Translations under genes and position numbers: made by a program
NCBI RefSeq assembly: GCF_032397745.1
Contig: NZ_CP135921.1
Coordinates: 3,894,501 to 3,958,500, forward strand
Source of the DNA: Bradyrhizobium prioriisuperbiae
GTDB lineage: Bacteria; Pseudomonadota; Alphaproteobacteria; Rhizobiales; Xanthobacteraceae
Reading direction: 5' to 3'
Length of the DNA: 64,000 bases
Notes under the pieces: model-generated
The model's input: only the letters and a program-made list of their open reading frames with translations
Told to the model about the DNA's origin: nothing
Databases searched by the model: none
Shown: positions 1 to 8,897 of the stretch, piece by piece
Numbering within the stretch: position 1 is the stretch's first letter
How the letters are laid out: every line of letters begins with the position of its first letter

Positions 1-1500
1 GTGCAGCGGGATGTAGCCGTAGTCGTCGATCACCAGCTGGAACGCCTGCTTGATCATCTGGTCACGCTTGGCGAGGTCGCTCTCGACCAGCACCTGGTCG
101 GTCAGGGCGTCGACCTTCTTGTTGCAGTAGCCGCCGAGATTGGCTTCGCCGCGCGAGCTGCTGGCATCATCGCGGCAGCCCAGGATGTCATACATCACGT
201 TGTGCGAATCCATCGTCGCCGGGGTCCAGCCGAGCAGGTACAGCGTGGCCTGATAACCGCCCTGCTTGAACACCTTGGCGAAATACAGCTGTTTCGGCTG
301 TGCCAGCAGGTTCACCTTGATGCCGACCCGCGCGAGCATGCCGACCACGGCCTGGCAGATCGCTTCATCATTGACATAGCGGTCGTTGGGGCAGTCCATC
401 CCGACCTCGAAGCCGTCGGGATAGCCGGCCTCGGCCAAGAGCTTCTTCGACTGCGCCGGGTCGAACCCCGGCCGGGTGAACTCCTTCGAGGGCTTGAACA
501 GTTCCGGCGCGATCATCAGCGCGGAGGGCGTCGACAGGTTACGCATCACCCGCGTCTTGATCAGGTTGATGTCGATGGCCTTGAAGAAGGCTTCGCGCAC
601 CCGGATGTCCTTGAACGGGTTCTTGCCCTTGACGCTGGAACTCAGCAACTCGTCGCGAACCTGGTCCATGCCGAGGAAAATGGTGCGCAGCTCCGGCCCG
701 ATCAGAACGGTGGCGTTGGCGCTGTTCTTGATGCGCTCGATGTCCTGGATCGGCACCGGCTCGATCACATCCACCTCGCCCGACAGCAGCGCGGCGACCC
801 GGGTGGCATCGGACTTGATCGAGGTGAACACGATTTCCTTGAGGTTATGTTCCGGCTTGCGCCACCAGTTCGGGTTCGGCTTGAACACCGTCTTCACGCC
901 GGCCTGGTGGCTCTCGACCATGAAGGCGCCGGTGCCGTTAGCATTCAGCGCGGCATAGGTGGGAGAGGTGGCCGATGACGGCGTCGGCGCGATGGCGTTG
1001 TTGGCTTCGGCCCACTTCTTGCTCATGATGTACCAGACGTCCCAGGATGACGTCAGGATCGGGTTGGGCGTCGTCAGCACGAAATCGACGGTATAATCGT
1101 CGACCTTCACCACCTTGGTGCCGGCCGGAATGCGCGTCTGCATGTTGGATCCGGGCGCGCGCACGCGATCCGCAGAGAACACCACGTCGTCGGCGGTGAA
1201 GTCTTCGCCATTGTGGAACTTGACGCCCTTGCGCAAATGGAAGCGCCAGCGGGTCGGCTCCGGCGTCTCCCAGCTCTCGGCCAGTGCCGGGATGATCTGC
1301 AGGGTCTTGTCGCGCGCGACCAGCCCTTCGTAGATGTGGCCGATATGGGCGTGGGTGGTGGTTTCGTTCAGGGTGTAGGGATCGAGCGACTTGAGGTCGC
1401 CTTGGTTGGCGTAGCGCAGCGTCTGGGCGGACGCAGAGCCTGCGGCACATTGAAACGCGGCGACGGCGACAGCGAACGCGAAGGTACGAAACGGCATCAT
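1..1500 (-). CDS. ABC transporter substrate-binding protein, peptide/nickel type (C-terminus beyond window)
   Basis: The minus strand is open without a stop from an ATG at 1500 to the window edge (500 codons). It begins with a Sec signal peptide (MMPFRTFAFAVAVAAF... cleaved near SASAQ). The mature start TLRYANQGDLKSLDPY and the blocks WRFHLRKGVKFHNGEDF and VREAFFKAIDI are typical of the SBP_bac_5 family (DppA/OppA/NikA relatives), which deliver peptides or other small solutes to an ABC permease from the periplasm. A GGAG lies about 8 nt upstream of the ATG at 1500; a second ATG follows directly at 1497. The family is usually 500-550 residues, so only a short C-terminal part is missing. Permease and ATPase genes, if linked, must lie to the left of the window. 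The substrate cannot be told from sequence. Confidence 0.93.
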   Translation of the reverse strand, partial: MMPFRTFAFAVAVAAFQCAAGSASAQTLRYANQGDLKSLDPYTLNETTTHAHIGHIYEGLVARDKTLQIIPALAESWETPEPTRWRFHLRKGVKFHNGEDFTADDVVFSADRVRAPGSNMQTRIPAGTKVVKVDDYTVDFVLTTPNPILTSSWDVWYIMSKKWAEANNAIAPTPSSATSPTYAALNANGTGAFMVESHQAGVKTVFKPNPNWWRKPEHNLKEIVFTSIKSDATRVAALLSGEVDVIEPVPIQDIERIKNSANATVLIGPELRTIFLGMDQVRDELLSSSVKGKNPFKDIRVREAFFKAIDINLIKTRVMRNLSTPSALMIAPELFKPSKEFTRPGFDPAQSKKLLAEAGYPDGFEVGMDCPNDRYVNDEAICQAVVGMLARVGIKVNLLAQPKQLYFAKVFKQGGYQATLYLLGWTPATMDSHNVMYDILGCRDDASSSRGEANLGGYCNKKVDALTDQVLVESDLAKRDQMIKQAFQLVIDDYGYIPLH

Positions 1501-1896
1501 CCAACATCTCCGCTGAACGTACGAAGCAAAAACGACACATAGCCTCGGGTCGTACGCGGCCCAAGGTGGCGTAGCATGCCATCCATGTTGCCAGAGTTGT
1601 TGAGGCAAGCAAGCCGGATTTGGCGGCGGGCCGTGACCGTGTCTTGTGCAGCGCACTCATTCGCAAACGGCTAAATTCCAATGAATTTTGAAACGCTGTC
1701 GTAATGCACTGGACATACGTCAAGTTCATTGCCGTGGAGTGGCGGCAAGTACAGCGGCGTGCAAAAGCCAGCGCCGACGGTCAAGATGTTGATCGCGATG
1801 TCACTGCTGGTGCGCTCCCCGACATATCAAAAACGTCTGAATATCGACTGCGCGACGATATTGGTGCGGGCGTCCGCTCCTGATACCCAGGAGGAC
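1501..1896. other. intergenic region between divergent genes
   Basis: About 400 bases between the binding-protein gene (leftward) and the small gene at 1897 (rightward). An open frame from 1729 runs into the small gene but has no good ribosome site at its start. I see no clear promoter boxes, palindromes or RNA. It presumably holds both divergent promoters. Confidence 0.5.
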
Positions 1897-2178
1897 ATGA
1901 GTGACACGCCACACGCCCTGATCCTGGATCTTCTGGAGTGGCTGGCAAAAGGCCCCAAGCCCTATGCCGAGGTGATGGACGCCTGGCGCACAAGCTGTCC
2001 GCGGCTGTCCATCTGGGAGGACGCGATCGAGCAGGGCCTGGTTCGGCGCCGACGGAATGAAGGCGAAGGACCATTGGTCGAGTTGACCGATGCTGGGCGG
2101 GCCGCGCTCCATCGTGGCCGGCCGGTTGATCGGCCGGACAAGGACATCGGCGCGGATCAGGGACGGGCGGGCGCATGA
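1897..2178 (+). CDS. small hypothetical protein, winged-helix-like
   Basis: This encodes 93 residues. The start at 1897 is chosen because a strong ribosome site (AGGAGG, 1889-1894) precedes it, although the frame stays open back to 1729. The sequence [20 protein letters not shown] followed by a basic stretch ([13 protein letters not shown]) and [13 protein letters not shown] resembles the helices and wing of a small winged-helix domain, but no family was recognised with confidence. The stop overlaps the start of the dehydrogenase by four bases (ATGA), so the two are probably translationally coupled. It could be a small regulator or an accessory protein of that enzyme; this is inference. Confidence 0.6.
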   Translation: MSDTPHALILDLLEWLAKGPKPYAEVMDAWRTSCPRLSIWEDAIEQGLVRRRRNEGEGPLVELTDAGRAALHRGRPVDRPDKDIGADQGRAGA

Positions 2179-3173
2179 AGATCACGATTCTCGACGACTG
2201 GTTCGATACGCTGCGAACGCTACCCTGCTTCGGCAAGCTCGCCGGCCACGACGTCCAGATCTGGAACGATCACATCGATGACGTGGACGTGTTGGCCGAT
2301 CGCCTGCGGCAGACCGAGGTTCTGGTTCTGATTCGCGAACGCACCGCGATCCGCGATGCACTCTTGCAGCGCCTGCCGCACCTGCGTCTGATCAGCCAGC
2401 GCAGTGTCTATCCGCATATCGATATCGACGCGTGCACCCGCTTGGGTGTGATCGTGTCGTCGAGCCAGCACGAGGGAACGCCATCCTACGCGGCCGCGGA
2501 ATTGACTTGGGCCTTGATCCTGGCGTCGATGCGTGACCTGCCGCGACAGATGGCCGCGCTGAAAGCCGGTCAGTGGCAGGTCGGCGTCGGACACACCCTG
2601 CGGGGCCGGACACTTGGCATCTACGGTTATGGCCGGATCGGCCGTGCGGTCGCCGGATACGGCAAGGCGTTCGGCATGAATGTTCAGATTTGGGCCAGCG
2701 AGGCGTCACGCGCGCGTGCGCGTGCCGATGGAGAGGCCGTCGCCGACAGCAAGAGCGCGTTCTTTCAGACATGCGACGTGATCTCGCTCCACATGCGGCT
2801 ATTCCCCGCCACGCGCGGCATTGTCACGGCAGACGATCTCGCGCAGATGAAATCGACCGCGCTCCTGGTCAACACCAGCCGCGCAGGTCTGGTCGCGCCG
2901 GGTGCGCTGGTCGCGGCATTGCGCGCGGGGCGTCCCGGTTCGGCGGCGATCGATGTGTTCGACAAGGAGCCGCTGCGCGATCCCGGCGATCCGCTGCTCA
3001 ACATGCCGAATGTCGTCTGCACGCCGCATATCGGTTACGTGACGCACGAAGAGTATGAGATCCAGTTCACCGACATCTTCGATCAGGTCGTCGCCTATGT
3101 CGCGGGCGCTCCGATCAATGTGGTGAATCCCGAGGTGCTAACGCAGCCGGGGCTGGCGCCGCCGATCAGGTGA
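2175..3173 (+). CDS. D-isomer-specific 2-hydroxyacid dehydrogenase family protein
   Basis: A 332-residue cytosolic NAD(P)-dependent oxidoreductase of the D-2-hydroxyacid dehydrogenase (phosphoglycerate dehydrogenase-like) family. The dinucleotide-binding loop [13 protein letters not shown] is near residue 150, the catalytic Arg is in [11 protein letters not shown], an Asp/Glu block is in [10 protein letters not shown], and the catalytic His is in CTPHIGYVT near residue 280. Full length suggests an active enzyme that reversibly reduces a 2-oxoacid. The specific substrate is unknown; serA is unlikely because the regulatory ACT domain is absent. It is translationally coupled to the small upstream gene at 1897. 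Confidence 0.9.
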   Translation: MKITILDDWFDTLRTLPCFGKLAGHDVQIWNDHIDDVDVLADRLRQTEVLVLIRERTAIRDALLQRLPHLRLISQRSVYPHIDIDACTRLGVIVSSSQHEGTPSYAAAELTWALILASMRDLPRQMAALKAGQWQVGVGHTLRGRTLGIYGYGRIGRAVAGYGKAFGMNVQIWASEASRARARADGEAVADSKSAFFQTCDVISLHMRLFPATRGIVTADDLAQMKSTALLVNTSRAGLVAPGALVAALRAGRPGSAAIDVFDKEPLRDPGDPLLNMPNVVCTPHIGYVTHEEYEIQFTDIFDQVVAYVAGAPINVVNPEVLTQPGLAPPIR

Positions 3174-3269
3174 TCGGGACGGGCGGATTCACTCTCATTT
3201 GTCGCTGGCATTCGCGGCCCCGCCATTCGGAGGAGCTTTCGTCCGGCTGTTCTGGCGTGCGCCGCCGGG

Positions 3270-3295
3270 GTAACCAACCTTCTGGTTGATCCGAA
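3270..3295 (+). promoter_or_regulatory. SigF/EcfF-type ECF promoter (GTAACC-N16-CGAA)
   Basis: GTAACC at 3270-3275 and CGAA at 3292-3295 are separated by exactly 16 bases. The same arrangement precedes the ECF sigma operon (34865-34890) and a small exported protein gene (33588-33613). From memory it matches the motif described for Caulobacter SigF. It lies 43 bases upstream of the ATG of the decayed gene at 3338. Confidence 0.7.
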
Positions 3296-3337
3296 GCCTG
3301 CAGTGCAGGCGCTTCCCGTCCGGCAGAGGAGCCGCGC

Positions 3338-4019
3338 ATGCCCCCCAAAACGCAGGCTGATGCTGATCCATGGGAGATGTCGCCGGATATTCCCAAAAGC
3401 CCGTCGAAAGTCCGTTAGGAACTGGAGACGTTTCTGTCCAAGGCTGACGTCGATCAGCTGATTCGTCCGACACCGGTGACCTACGGCAAGAATATCTTTG
3501 TCGCCTATCCGGGGTTTCTCGCCTGGCTGAATTCCATGATGACATTCGGCATCACGGAAATATCCGCGGCAAGGTCGAGCGCTACAAGCTGAAGAAGGCG
3601 GGCTACGAGAACCTCCTCATCAAACGACTGGATGACCTGAAGAAGTTCGTGACGCCAGGGATCGTGCTGGGCCAGACCGACCGTGCCAAGTATTTCGTCA
3701 GCTTCGCGCCCGAAACCTGGAACAAGCCATTCGACGGCAGCTCAGGTGCCGTTTACGATCTCGCATTGGCGACCTACAAGGGCGAACCCGTGCGCAACGG
3801 CGACGTGGTGATCGACGCGGCCGACGATTTCCTGGGCAGCAAGGACATCATTCCGGCTCGGCGTTATCTACCCGATCGTTTCAAGATGGCGGAACCCGGG
3901 GCGTTTCGCAACGTCGCAGCCATCCCCGCGATCAAGGCCGCGTTCAATCCGATCCGGCAATACAACGACGAACTAAGAAGAGCCAGGCCGAGGCGCCGGC
4001 CGAAGCGGCTCCGATCTGA
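3338..4019 (+). pseudogene. decayed ORF of unknown function, formerly ECF-controlled
   Basis: One ancestral protein can be followed across frames. From ATG 3338 it reads MPPKTQADADPWEMSPDI and meets an in-frame TAG at 3416. It continues in the same frame (ELETFLSKADVDQLIRPTPV...) to about 3537, then must shift to the frame reading DIRHHGNIRGKVERYKLKK and on through SFAPETWNKPFDGSSG. Near 3974 a second shift is needed to reach a plausible C-terminus (KKSQAEAPAEAAPI, stop at 4017-4019). So there is one nonsense codon and two frameshifts, each explicable by a single-base change. An internal GTG at 3649 could still give a fragment. Reconstructed length is about 225 residues, with no signal peptide and no family recognised. 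A clean ECF promoter remains at 3270. Confidence 0.75.
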
Positions 4020-4263
4020 GGAAACGAGACTGATTTTCACCCTGCCTGAGCGCAGCCAGGGCGCGGTCGCTTCACGTGCCTCTGGCGCGATTGTGAGCAA
4101 CCTGTGACGCTTTTAGCGCAGATGCAGTGCAACAAAAGGCATCCAGATACCTTAATCGCTTCCTTATTCATCATCTGCTCATTTGACCAGATGTTTAATT
4201 TGTCCGGAATCATTGCCACATTCCTGTCGTGGCCTCGCTTGGCCAGTGCAGAAAGGAAGCCGG
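4020..4263. other. intergenic region
   Basis: This stretch between the pseudogene and the hydrolase is AT-richer than its surroundings around 4120-4220. The frame open from 4183 into the hydrolase lacks a ribosome site at its start. No terminator, repeat or RNA could be supported. Confidence 0.4.
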
Positions 4264-5040
4264 ATGTCGATGGAAGCCCAGACGCTGCGTCCCCCCTCGC
4301 GACTGCTGTTGTTGCTCGAGGGCCGGGCGCTCCAGGAACTCGGCGCATTCTATGCGACGCTGCCGCTGCTCAATCTGACGGCGACCGGCGACGGCCATCC
4401 GGTGCTGGTGCTGCCCGGTCTCGTGACCAGCGACGTCTCGACCAAGCCGCTGCGCAGCTTTCTCGAAGGCCGCGGTTATGCGGTGAGCGGCTGGGGGCTG
4501 GGGCGCAACTACGGCCTGCGCGAGGGCGTGCAGGACGGCATGCTCGATCTGGTGCGCAAGATCACCGATGAGCAGGGACGCAAGCTCAGCATCGTCGGCT
4601 GGAGCCTCGGCGGTCTCTACGCCCGCCAGCTCGCCAAGCTGTTGCCCGATCATGTGCGATCGGTGATCACACTCGGCAGTCCGTTCGCGGCCAACCCGAA
4701 AGCCACCAACGCCTGGCGGGTCTATGAATTCGTCAGCGGCGAACGCGCCGACGACGCCCACACCCAATCCGGTTTCGGCGGCGCGCTGTCCGAGACGCCA
4801 CCGGTGCCGACCACCGCGATCTTCAGCCGCACCGACGGCGTCTGCGCCTGGCAGGGCTGCATGGAAAAGCCGGGCAGCCACAGCGAGAACATCGAAGTCT
4901 ATGGCAGCCATTGCGGCCTCGGACATCATCCCGCGGTGGTCTATGCCGTCGCCGACCGCCTGGCGCAGCCGGAAGGCGCCTGGCAGCCGTTCGACCGCAG
5001 CGGCTGGCGCAGCCTGGTGTTTCCGAATCCGAATAGGTGA
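4264..5040 (+). CDS. alpha/beta hydrolase, lipase/acyltransferase-like
   Basis: A 258-residue cytosolic protein. The start at 4264 is preceded by AAAGGAAG at a good distance; the upstream open frame to 4183 has no such site. The nucleophile elbow GWSLGG (Ser near residue 113) follows HPVLVLPGLVTSD, which has the oxyanion-strand look of the fold. A late Asp (SRTDGVCAW) and His (SHCGLGHHP) complete a likely Ser-Asp-His triad. The sequence resembles the bacterial lipase/PGAP1-like branch, which hydrolyses esters. There is no signal peptide. It stands alone between a pseudogene and an intergenic repeat, so the substrate is unknown. Confidence 0.85.
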   Translation: MSMEAQTLRPPSRLLLLLEGRALQELGAFYATLPLLNLTATGDGHPVLVLPGLVTSDVSTKPLRSFLEGRGYAVSGWGLGRNYGLREGVQDGMLDLVRKITDEQGRKLSIVGWSLGGLYARQLAKLLPDHVRSVITLGSPFAANPKATNAWRVYEFVSGERADDAHTQSGFGGALSETPPVPTTAIFSRTDGVCAWQGCMEKPGSHSENIEVYGSHCGLGHHPAVVYAVADRLAQPEGAWQPFDRSGWRSLVFPNPNR

Positions 5041-5124
5041 GTGTGGTGGTGTCTGTTTTCTGACGCCCGTCTTCACTCACGATGTTGACGGATTTCGATC
5101 CGAAGCGTTTCTCCACTCTCTGTG

Positions 5125-5240
5125 TCGTCCCCCGGCTTGACCGGGGGACCCAGTAAACGCAGGCGCTACTTGGTGTGCACCGCGTTTACCCCATTGATAC
5201 TGGGCGTACTGGATACCCGCGTTCGTTCGCGGGTATGACA
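5125..5240. repeat. composite palindromic intergenic repeat
   Basis: It contains the hairpin GTCCCCCGG/CCGGGGGAC (5127-5149), paired cccagta.../...tactggg segments, and a second hairpin ATACCCGC/GCGGGTAT (5213-5236). A related unit is at 40969-41025. It lies downstream of the hydrolase and the convergent LysR gene and could serve as a bidirectional terminator. Confidence 0.7.
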
Positions 5241-5280
5241 GTGCGGAGTGAAACGATGCACCTCAAGCCCGAGCCGCCTT

Positions 5281-6207
5281 TCACGCCTCGCCCAGCACCT
5301 CTTGCAGCCGCGCAATCAGCCAGCTGGCCGCCGGTCCCGGCGGCGTGTCGGTGCGATGGATCGCCTGCAGCGGATAGATTGCGCTCGACCAGGTGTCGAG
5401 ATCGAGCTCGGTCAGCCGGCCGGCTGCGATGTCGTCGCTCACCATCGCATCGGGCATGCTGCCCCATCCGACGCCGGCGAGCAGCAGTGCGTGCTTTGAT
5501 CCCAGATCCGCCAGCCGCCAGGTGCGAACCGAGATCACGCCGAAGTCCTGCGACTTGGTCAGCTCCGAACGATCGGTCAGCACCAGCTGGATGTGTTTGC
5601 GCACGGCCGCCACCGTGGTGCGTCCGCGATGCTGGCTCAGGGGATGGGAGGGGGCGGCAACCGGAATTAATCGGATCGATCCGATGCGACGTCGCTCCAG
5701 AATGTCGGTATCGAGCAGCGCCGGCCCGCTCACGCCGACGGTCGCGGTCCGGTTCAGCAGCAGTTGCGTCACCGCGCCCAGCGCCTCGACATGCAGGCGC
5801 AGCGATACGGTGGGATAGGCCGCCTGAAATTCATCCAGCACCAGCACCAGTTTCGTTGTCGGCAGCATCACGTCCACCACCAGTGCGACTTCCGCTTCCA
5901 GCCCCGACATCAGTCCGCGGGCCTTTGCCAGCAGATCGCCGAGGCCCAATGAAATGCTGCGCGCGTCCGAGAGCACGGCGCGCCCGGCGTCGGTGAGCTG
6001 CGGCTTCTTCGTCGAGGCACGATCGAACAGTTCGAGCCCGAGCTGGGTTTCGAGATTGGCGACGGCGTAACTGATCACCGACGTCGCCCGCCCGAGTTTG
6101 CGCGCCGCGCCGGAAAAGCTGCCGGTCTCCACGATGCTCAGGAAGATCTGCAGCTGGTCCAGGGTCGGTGGCTTCGGATCGGGGGCTTTGGCGGGCTTTT
6201 TTGACAT
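5281..6207 (-). CDS. LysR-family transcriptional regulator (divergent to wrbA)
   Basis: A 308-residue DNA-binding regulator. I start it at the ATG at 6207 (MSKKPAKAPDPKPP), because the 29-residue extension to 6294 would run through the divergent promoter region. The N-terminal winged helix reads LDQLQIFLSIVETGSFSGAARKLGRATSVISYAVANLE, and the remainder is a LysR effector-binding domain. It is divergently transcribed from wrbA and doxX, the usual layout for a LysR regulator and its targets. A dyad at 6218-6234 in the shared intergenic space is a likely binding site. The inducer is unknown; a quinone or other redox-active compound is plausible from the targets. Confidence 0.92.
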   Translation of the reverse strand: MSKKPAKAPDPKPPTLDQLQIFLSIVETGSFSGAARKLGRATSVISYAVANLETQLGLELFDRASTKKPQLTDAGRAVLSDARSISLGLGDLLAKARGLMSGLEAEVALVVDVMLPTTKLVLVLDEFQAAYPTVSLRLHVEALGAVTQLLLNRTATVGVSGPALLDTDILERRRIGSIRLIPVAAPSHPLSQHRGRTTVAAVRKHIQLVLTDRSELTKSQDFGVISVRTWRLADLGSKHALLLAGVGWGSMPDAMVSDDIAAGRLTELDLDTWSSAIYPLQAIHRTDTPPGPAASWLIARLQEVLGEA

Positions 6208-6217
6208 ATCAAGATTC

Positions 6218-6234
6218 TCGAACGATTGGTTCGA
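6218..6234. promoter_or_regulatory. dyad, candidate LysR operator
   Basis: TCGAAC-gattg-GTTCGA is a perfect 6-bp dyad with a 5-base spacer, just upstream of the LysR start and about 80 bases before wrbA. Its size and place fit the T-N11-A type site used by LysR proteins. Confidence 0.6.
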
Positions 6235-6314
6235 TATTATCCCACTTTTCAGAACTTGGGAACGGCTCCAGGTAGGAGGGGACAGCTCATCCACCTTCCC
6301 AAGGAAATACGACG

Positions 6315-6923
6315 ATGTCTCAGCCCAAGGTTCTGATCGCTTTCTATTCCCGCTCCGGTGTCACCGAAGCCCTCGCCAAGGAGATTGCCGAGGGTGCCCG
6401 CGCCGCCGGCGCCGAGGTCCGCATTCGCCGCGCCCGTGAAATCGTCAGCCAGGAGGTCATCAATTCGGTGCCCGGCTGGGCCGAGCAGGCGGCGGCGCTG
6501 AACGCCAAATATGAGGCGCCGACCGAAGCCGACGCCGAATGGGCCGACGCCATCGTGTTCGGCACGCCCACGCGCTTCGGTTCGGTGTCGTCCGAACTGA
6601 AGGCCTATATCGACGGCCTCGGCGGCCTCTGGTTTCAGGGCAAGCTCAACGGCAAGGCCGGCTCGGTGTTCGGCTCGTCGTCGACCATGCACGGCGGCAA
6701 CGAGTCCACGCTGATCTCGCTCTACAATCCGCTGGCCCATCTCGGGCTGATCATCGTGCCGCTCGGTTATGCCGACCCTGCGCTGTTCAAGGCGGGCTCG
6801 CCCTATGGCGCGACGTCGGTGTCGTTCAATCAAGCCACGCCGCCGACAGCAGACGATCTCGAAGTTGCCCGCTTCCAGGGCAAACGCGTCGCCACCATCG
6901 CCAAGGCCTTGAAGGCCGCGTGA
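6315..6923 (+). CDS. wrbA: NAD(P)H:quinone oxidoreductase, WrbA family
   Basis: A 202-residue flavodoxin-like enzyme. The FMN phosphate loop is YSRSGVTEALAKEIA near the N-terminus, and the family signatures FGTPTRFG, ASSTMHGG-like SSSTMHGGNES and PLGY follow in order. Such proteins carry FMN as tetramers and reduce quinones by two electrons, protecting against redox cycling. The ATG at 6315 has AAGGAA seven bases upstream. It is followed after 39 bases by doxX, so the two probably form an operon controlled by the divergent LysR regulator. WrbA proteins are about 200 residues, so this one is complete. Confidence 0.93.
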   Translation: MSQPKVLIAFYSRSGVTEALAKEIAEGARAAGAEVRIRRAREIVSQEVINSVPGWAEQAAALNAKYEAPTEADAEWADAIVFGTPTRFGSVSSELKAYIDGLGGLWFQGKLNGKAGSVFGSSSTMHGGNESTLISLYNPLAHLGLIIVPLGYADPALFKAGSPYGATSVSFNQATPPTADDLEVARFQGKRVATIAKALKAA

Positions 6924-6962
6924 TTGCCTCGGCGCCAAATCATTTTTCGAAGGATAACCATC

Positions 6963-7382
6963 ATGACTGCACAAGCACTCCAGGTCCGTGACACATCGGC
7001 CCTTGCCAGCTACGTCCCCGCGATCGGGCGGCTGCTCATCGCCGTGATTTTCCTGCTCAGCGGTGCCGGCAAGGTGTTCGCGCCCGGCGGCACGCAAGCC
7101 TATATCGCGGCGGCCGGCCTGCCGCTGCCGGTTGTGGCGTATCTGATCGCTGTCATCGTTGAAGTTGGTGGCGGCCTGCTGCTGGTGCTGGGATATCAGA
7201 CCCGCGCGGCCGCAGCCGTGCTGATTGTATTCACCATCGCAACCGCACTCGGCTTCCACAATAACTTCGCCGAGCAGAACCAGATGATCCACTTTTTGAA
7301 GAACATCGCCATCGCCGGCGGCCTGCTGCAGGTCGTGGCGTTCGGCGCCGGCGGTTTCAGCCTCGACGCGCGGCGCAGCTGA
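6963..7382 (+). CDS. DoxX family membrane protein
   Basis: A 139-residue inner-membrane protein with four hydrophobic segments (around residues 18-35, 50-70, 73-92 and 107-128). The family block GRLLIAVIFLLSGAGKVFAPGGTQAYI is at the start. The ATG at 6963 is preceded by AAGGATAA; the frame extends upstream to 6924 without a better site. DoxX-type proteins are linked to quinone-dependent respiration or sulfur oxidation in other organisms, but most bacterial members are uncharacterised. The position directly after wrbA suggests a joint role in quinone or electrophile stress, which is inference. Confidence 0.88.
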   Translation: MTAQALQVRDTSALASYVPAIGRLLIAVIFLLSGAGKVFAPGGTQAYIAAAGLPLPVVAYLIAVIVEVGGGLLLVLGYQTRAAAAVLIVFTIATALGFHNNFAEQNQMIHFLKNIAIAGGLLQVVAFGAGGFSLDARRS

Positions 7383-7410
7383 GATCGATTAGTGATCGTT
7401 GAAGGCAACG

Positions 7411-7560
7411 CCACCCACCACTGTCATCACCGGGCTTGTCCCCAGCGACTTGGCTACGCCAAGTCGCAGTGATCCCGCTTAGGAGGGCACTGCGTCCCTA
7501 AGCGAGGTTGTTTCCGCGACTTCGGCGAAGCCGAAGCCGCGGAGGACAAGCCCGGCAACG
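7411..7560. repeat. palindromic intergenic repeat
   Basis: It has long inverted segments: CCGGGCTTGTCC at the left answered by ggacaagcccgg at the right, and the inner hairpins gcgacttggc/gccaagtcgc and gcgacttcgg/ccgaagccgc. A relative is at 13387-13500. It lies between two convergent genes. Confidence 0.7.
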
Positions 7561-7600
7561 ACAAAAAAGAAGCAACGATAGAGAGAATAGCTGTCGGGGA

Positions 7601-8131
7601 TTACTTCTTCCCCGCCCGCGTGATCGCCTCGACGATCAGCTTGCGCGCTTCGTCCGCATCGCCCCAGCCCAGCATCTTGACCCACTTGCCGGGCTCCAGG
7701 TCCTTGTAGTGCTCGAAGAAGTGCTGGATCTGCTCGCGGGTGATGGTCGGCAGGTCCAAGTAATTGTGGACGTTCTCATAGCGCTTGGTCAGCTTCGGGG
7801 TCGGCACTGCGATGATCTTCTCGTCGCCGCCGCCGTCGTCCTCCATCTTCAGCACGCCGATCGGGCGCACATTGATCACGGCGCCGGGCACGATCGGCCG
7901 GGTGTTGGCTACCAGCACGTCGATCGGGTCGCCGTCGTCGGACAGCGTGTGCGGCACGAAGCCGTAATTGCCGGGATAACGCATCGGCGTGTGCAGGAAG
8001 CGGTCCACCACCAGGGTGCCGGCGGCCTTGTCCAGCTCGTACTTGATCGGCTCACCGCCGATCGGCACCTCGACGATGACATTGACGTCGTCGGGCGGGT
8101 TCTTGCCGATGGCAATTGCGTCGATATTCAT
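7601..8131 (-). CDS. ppa: inorganic pyrophosphatase (family I)
   Basis: A 176-residue soluble enzyme that hydrolyses pyrophosphate to phosphate, pulling biosynthetic reactions forward. Family I signatures are [18 protein letters not shown] at the start, [14 protein letters not shown], and the metal-binding DGDPIDVLV with its three Asp residues. [10 protein letters not shown] and the C-terminal [10 protein letters not shown] are also present. The start at 8131 fits the usual length of about 175; the open frame to 8188 would add 19 atypical residues. This is a housekeeping gene standing alone between repeats. Confidence 0.97.
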   Translation of the reverse strand: MNIDAIAIGKNPPDDVNVIVEVPIGGEPIKYELDKAAGTLVVDRFLHTPMRYPGNYGFVPHTLSDDGDPIDVLVANTRPIVPGAVINVRPIGVLKMEDDGGGDEKIIAVPTPKLTKRYENVHNYLDLPTITREQIQHFFEHYKDLEPGKWVKMLGWGDADEARKLIVEAITRAGKK

Positions 8132-8276
8132 CACGGTCTCCTGCTCATGCTCAGGGAGGACGCGAATTCGCAACGGATTCGCGTCCAAAATCAGATAATC
8201 AGGCGTGTCTTCCCCAGGCGAACGGCGCGTCAGCGAGGGCCGGCCGGCAGTCTTTTGACGAACAGGAAGCCCATTT

Positions 8277-8576
8277 CTAGGTCATTTGCAACGGCTCGGC
8301 CTGATAAATCTCCAGTGTCGAGGGTTCCGCCAGCAGGCTACGCAGGGCCCGGACGAAATCGCGCGATTCCCGTTTCTGGAAATGCTGCGTCAGCGCCTCC
8401 CGGTCGGCCCAGCGCTCCACGAACACCAGCCGGTGCTCATCCTCGCAATCGATGTGGACCGCGTGCGACAGGCAGCCCGGCTCGGCGCGCGACCGCTCGA
8501 CGTGTTCGAGGCTCAGCGCCAGGACCTCCTCGAACGTATCCTCCGATGCCAGCGCGCTGCCGGTGACGATGATCAT
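8277..8576 (-). CDS. putative quinol monooxygenase, ABM domain
   Basis: A 99-residue single-domain protein of the antibiotic biosynthesis monooxygenase (dimeric alpha+beta barrel) type. [22 protein letters not shown] is the first strand and helix, [17 protein letters not shown] the central strand, and [15 protein letters not shown] the family signature. The start at 8576 has the ribosome site AGGGAGGACGTC directly upstream. Members act without cofactor on quinols or are small heme or signal binders; the substrate here is unknown. It is encoded alone. Confidence 0.85.
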   Translation of the reverse strand: MIIVTGSALASEDTFEEVLALSLEHVERSRAEPGCLSHAVHIDCEDEHRLVFVERWADREALTQHFQKRESRDFVRALRSLLAEPSTLEIYQAEPLQMT

Positions 8577-8644
8577 GACGTCCTCCCTTGAGGGTAACGA
8601 TTGGTCTGCTTGAATTTTTTCGGTCAATCAGATTAGCTGCCACG

Positions 8645-8808
8645 AGTGTGCTGAATGCGAAGTTCGTGCGATTTCGCGGCAGACGCTTTCACGAACTTCG
8701 CATTCATAAAGCACACTAGAATCATAAACCTGCTAGTGTCCTTGTCGAATCCGAAGTTCGCTCCGAAGGCGCGGTCGAGTGATGCGAACTTCGGATTCGG
8801 GACACTAG
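8645..8808. repeat. pair of long imperfect palindromes with shared core
   Basis: The first palindrome runs from AGTGTGCTGAATGCGAAG (8645) to its inverted copy ending at 8717. The second runs from CTAGTGTCC (8733) to GGACACTAG (8808). Both contain the core GAAT-N-CGAAGTTCG in the left arm and its complement in the right. They look like two copies of one hairpin-forming, MITE-like element placed head to tail between two genes. Confidence 0.7.
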
Positions 8809-8897
8809 CGCCTGTTGCACAAAGCGGATCTCGGCTTTTGTGATCACAGTCGGCGCAAGGATCTGGGACATAGGGATCTGGGACAAAGGAACAGGCC

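Noticed and set aside
5175..5996. Plus-strand 273-codon frame opposite the LysR gene
   Set aside because: Arg/Pro/Ala-rich composition typical of a shadow frame in GC-rich DNA; the LysR gene on the other strand has clear domain sequence.
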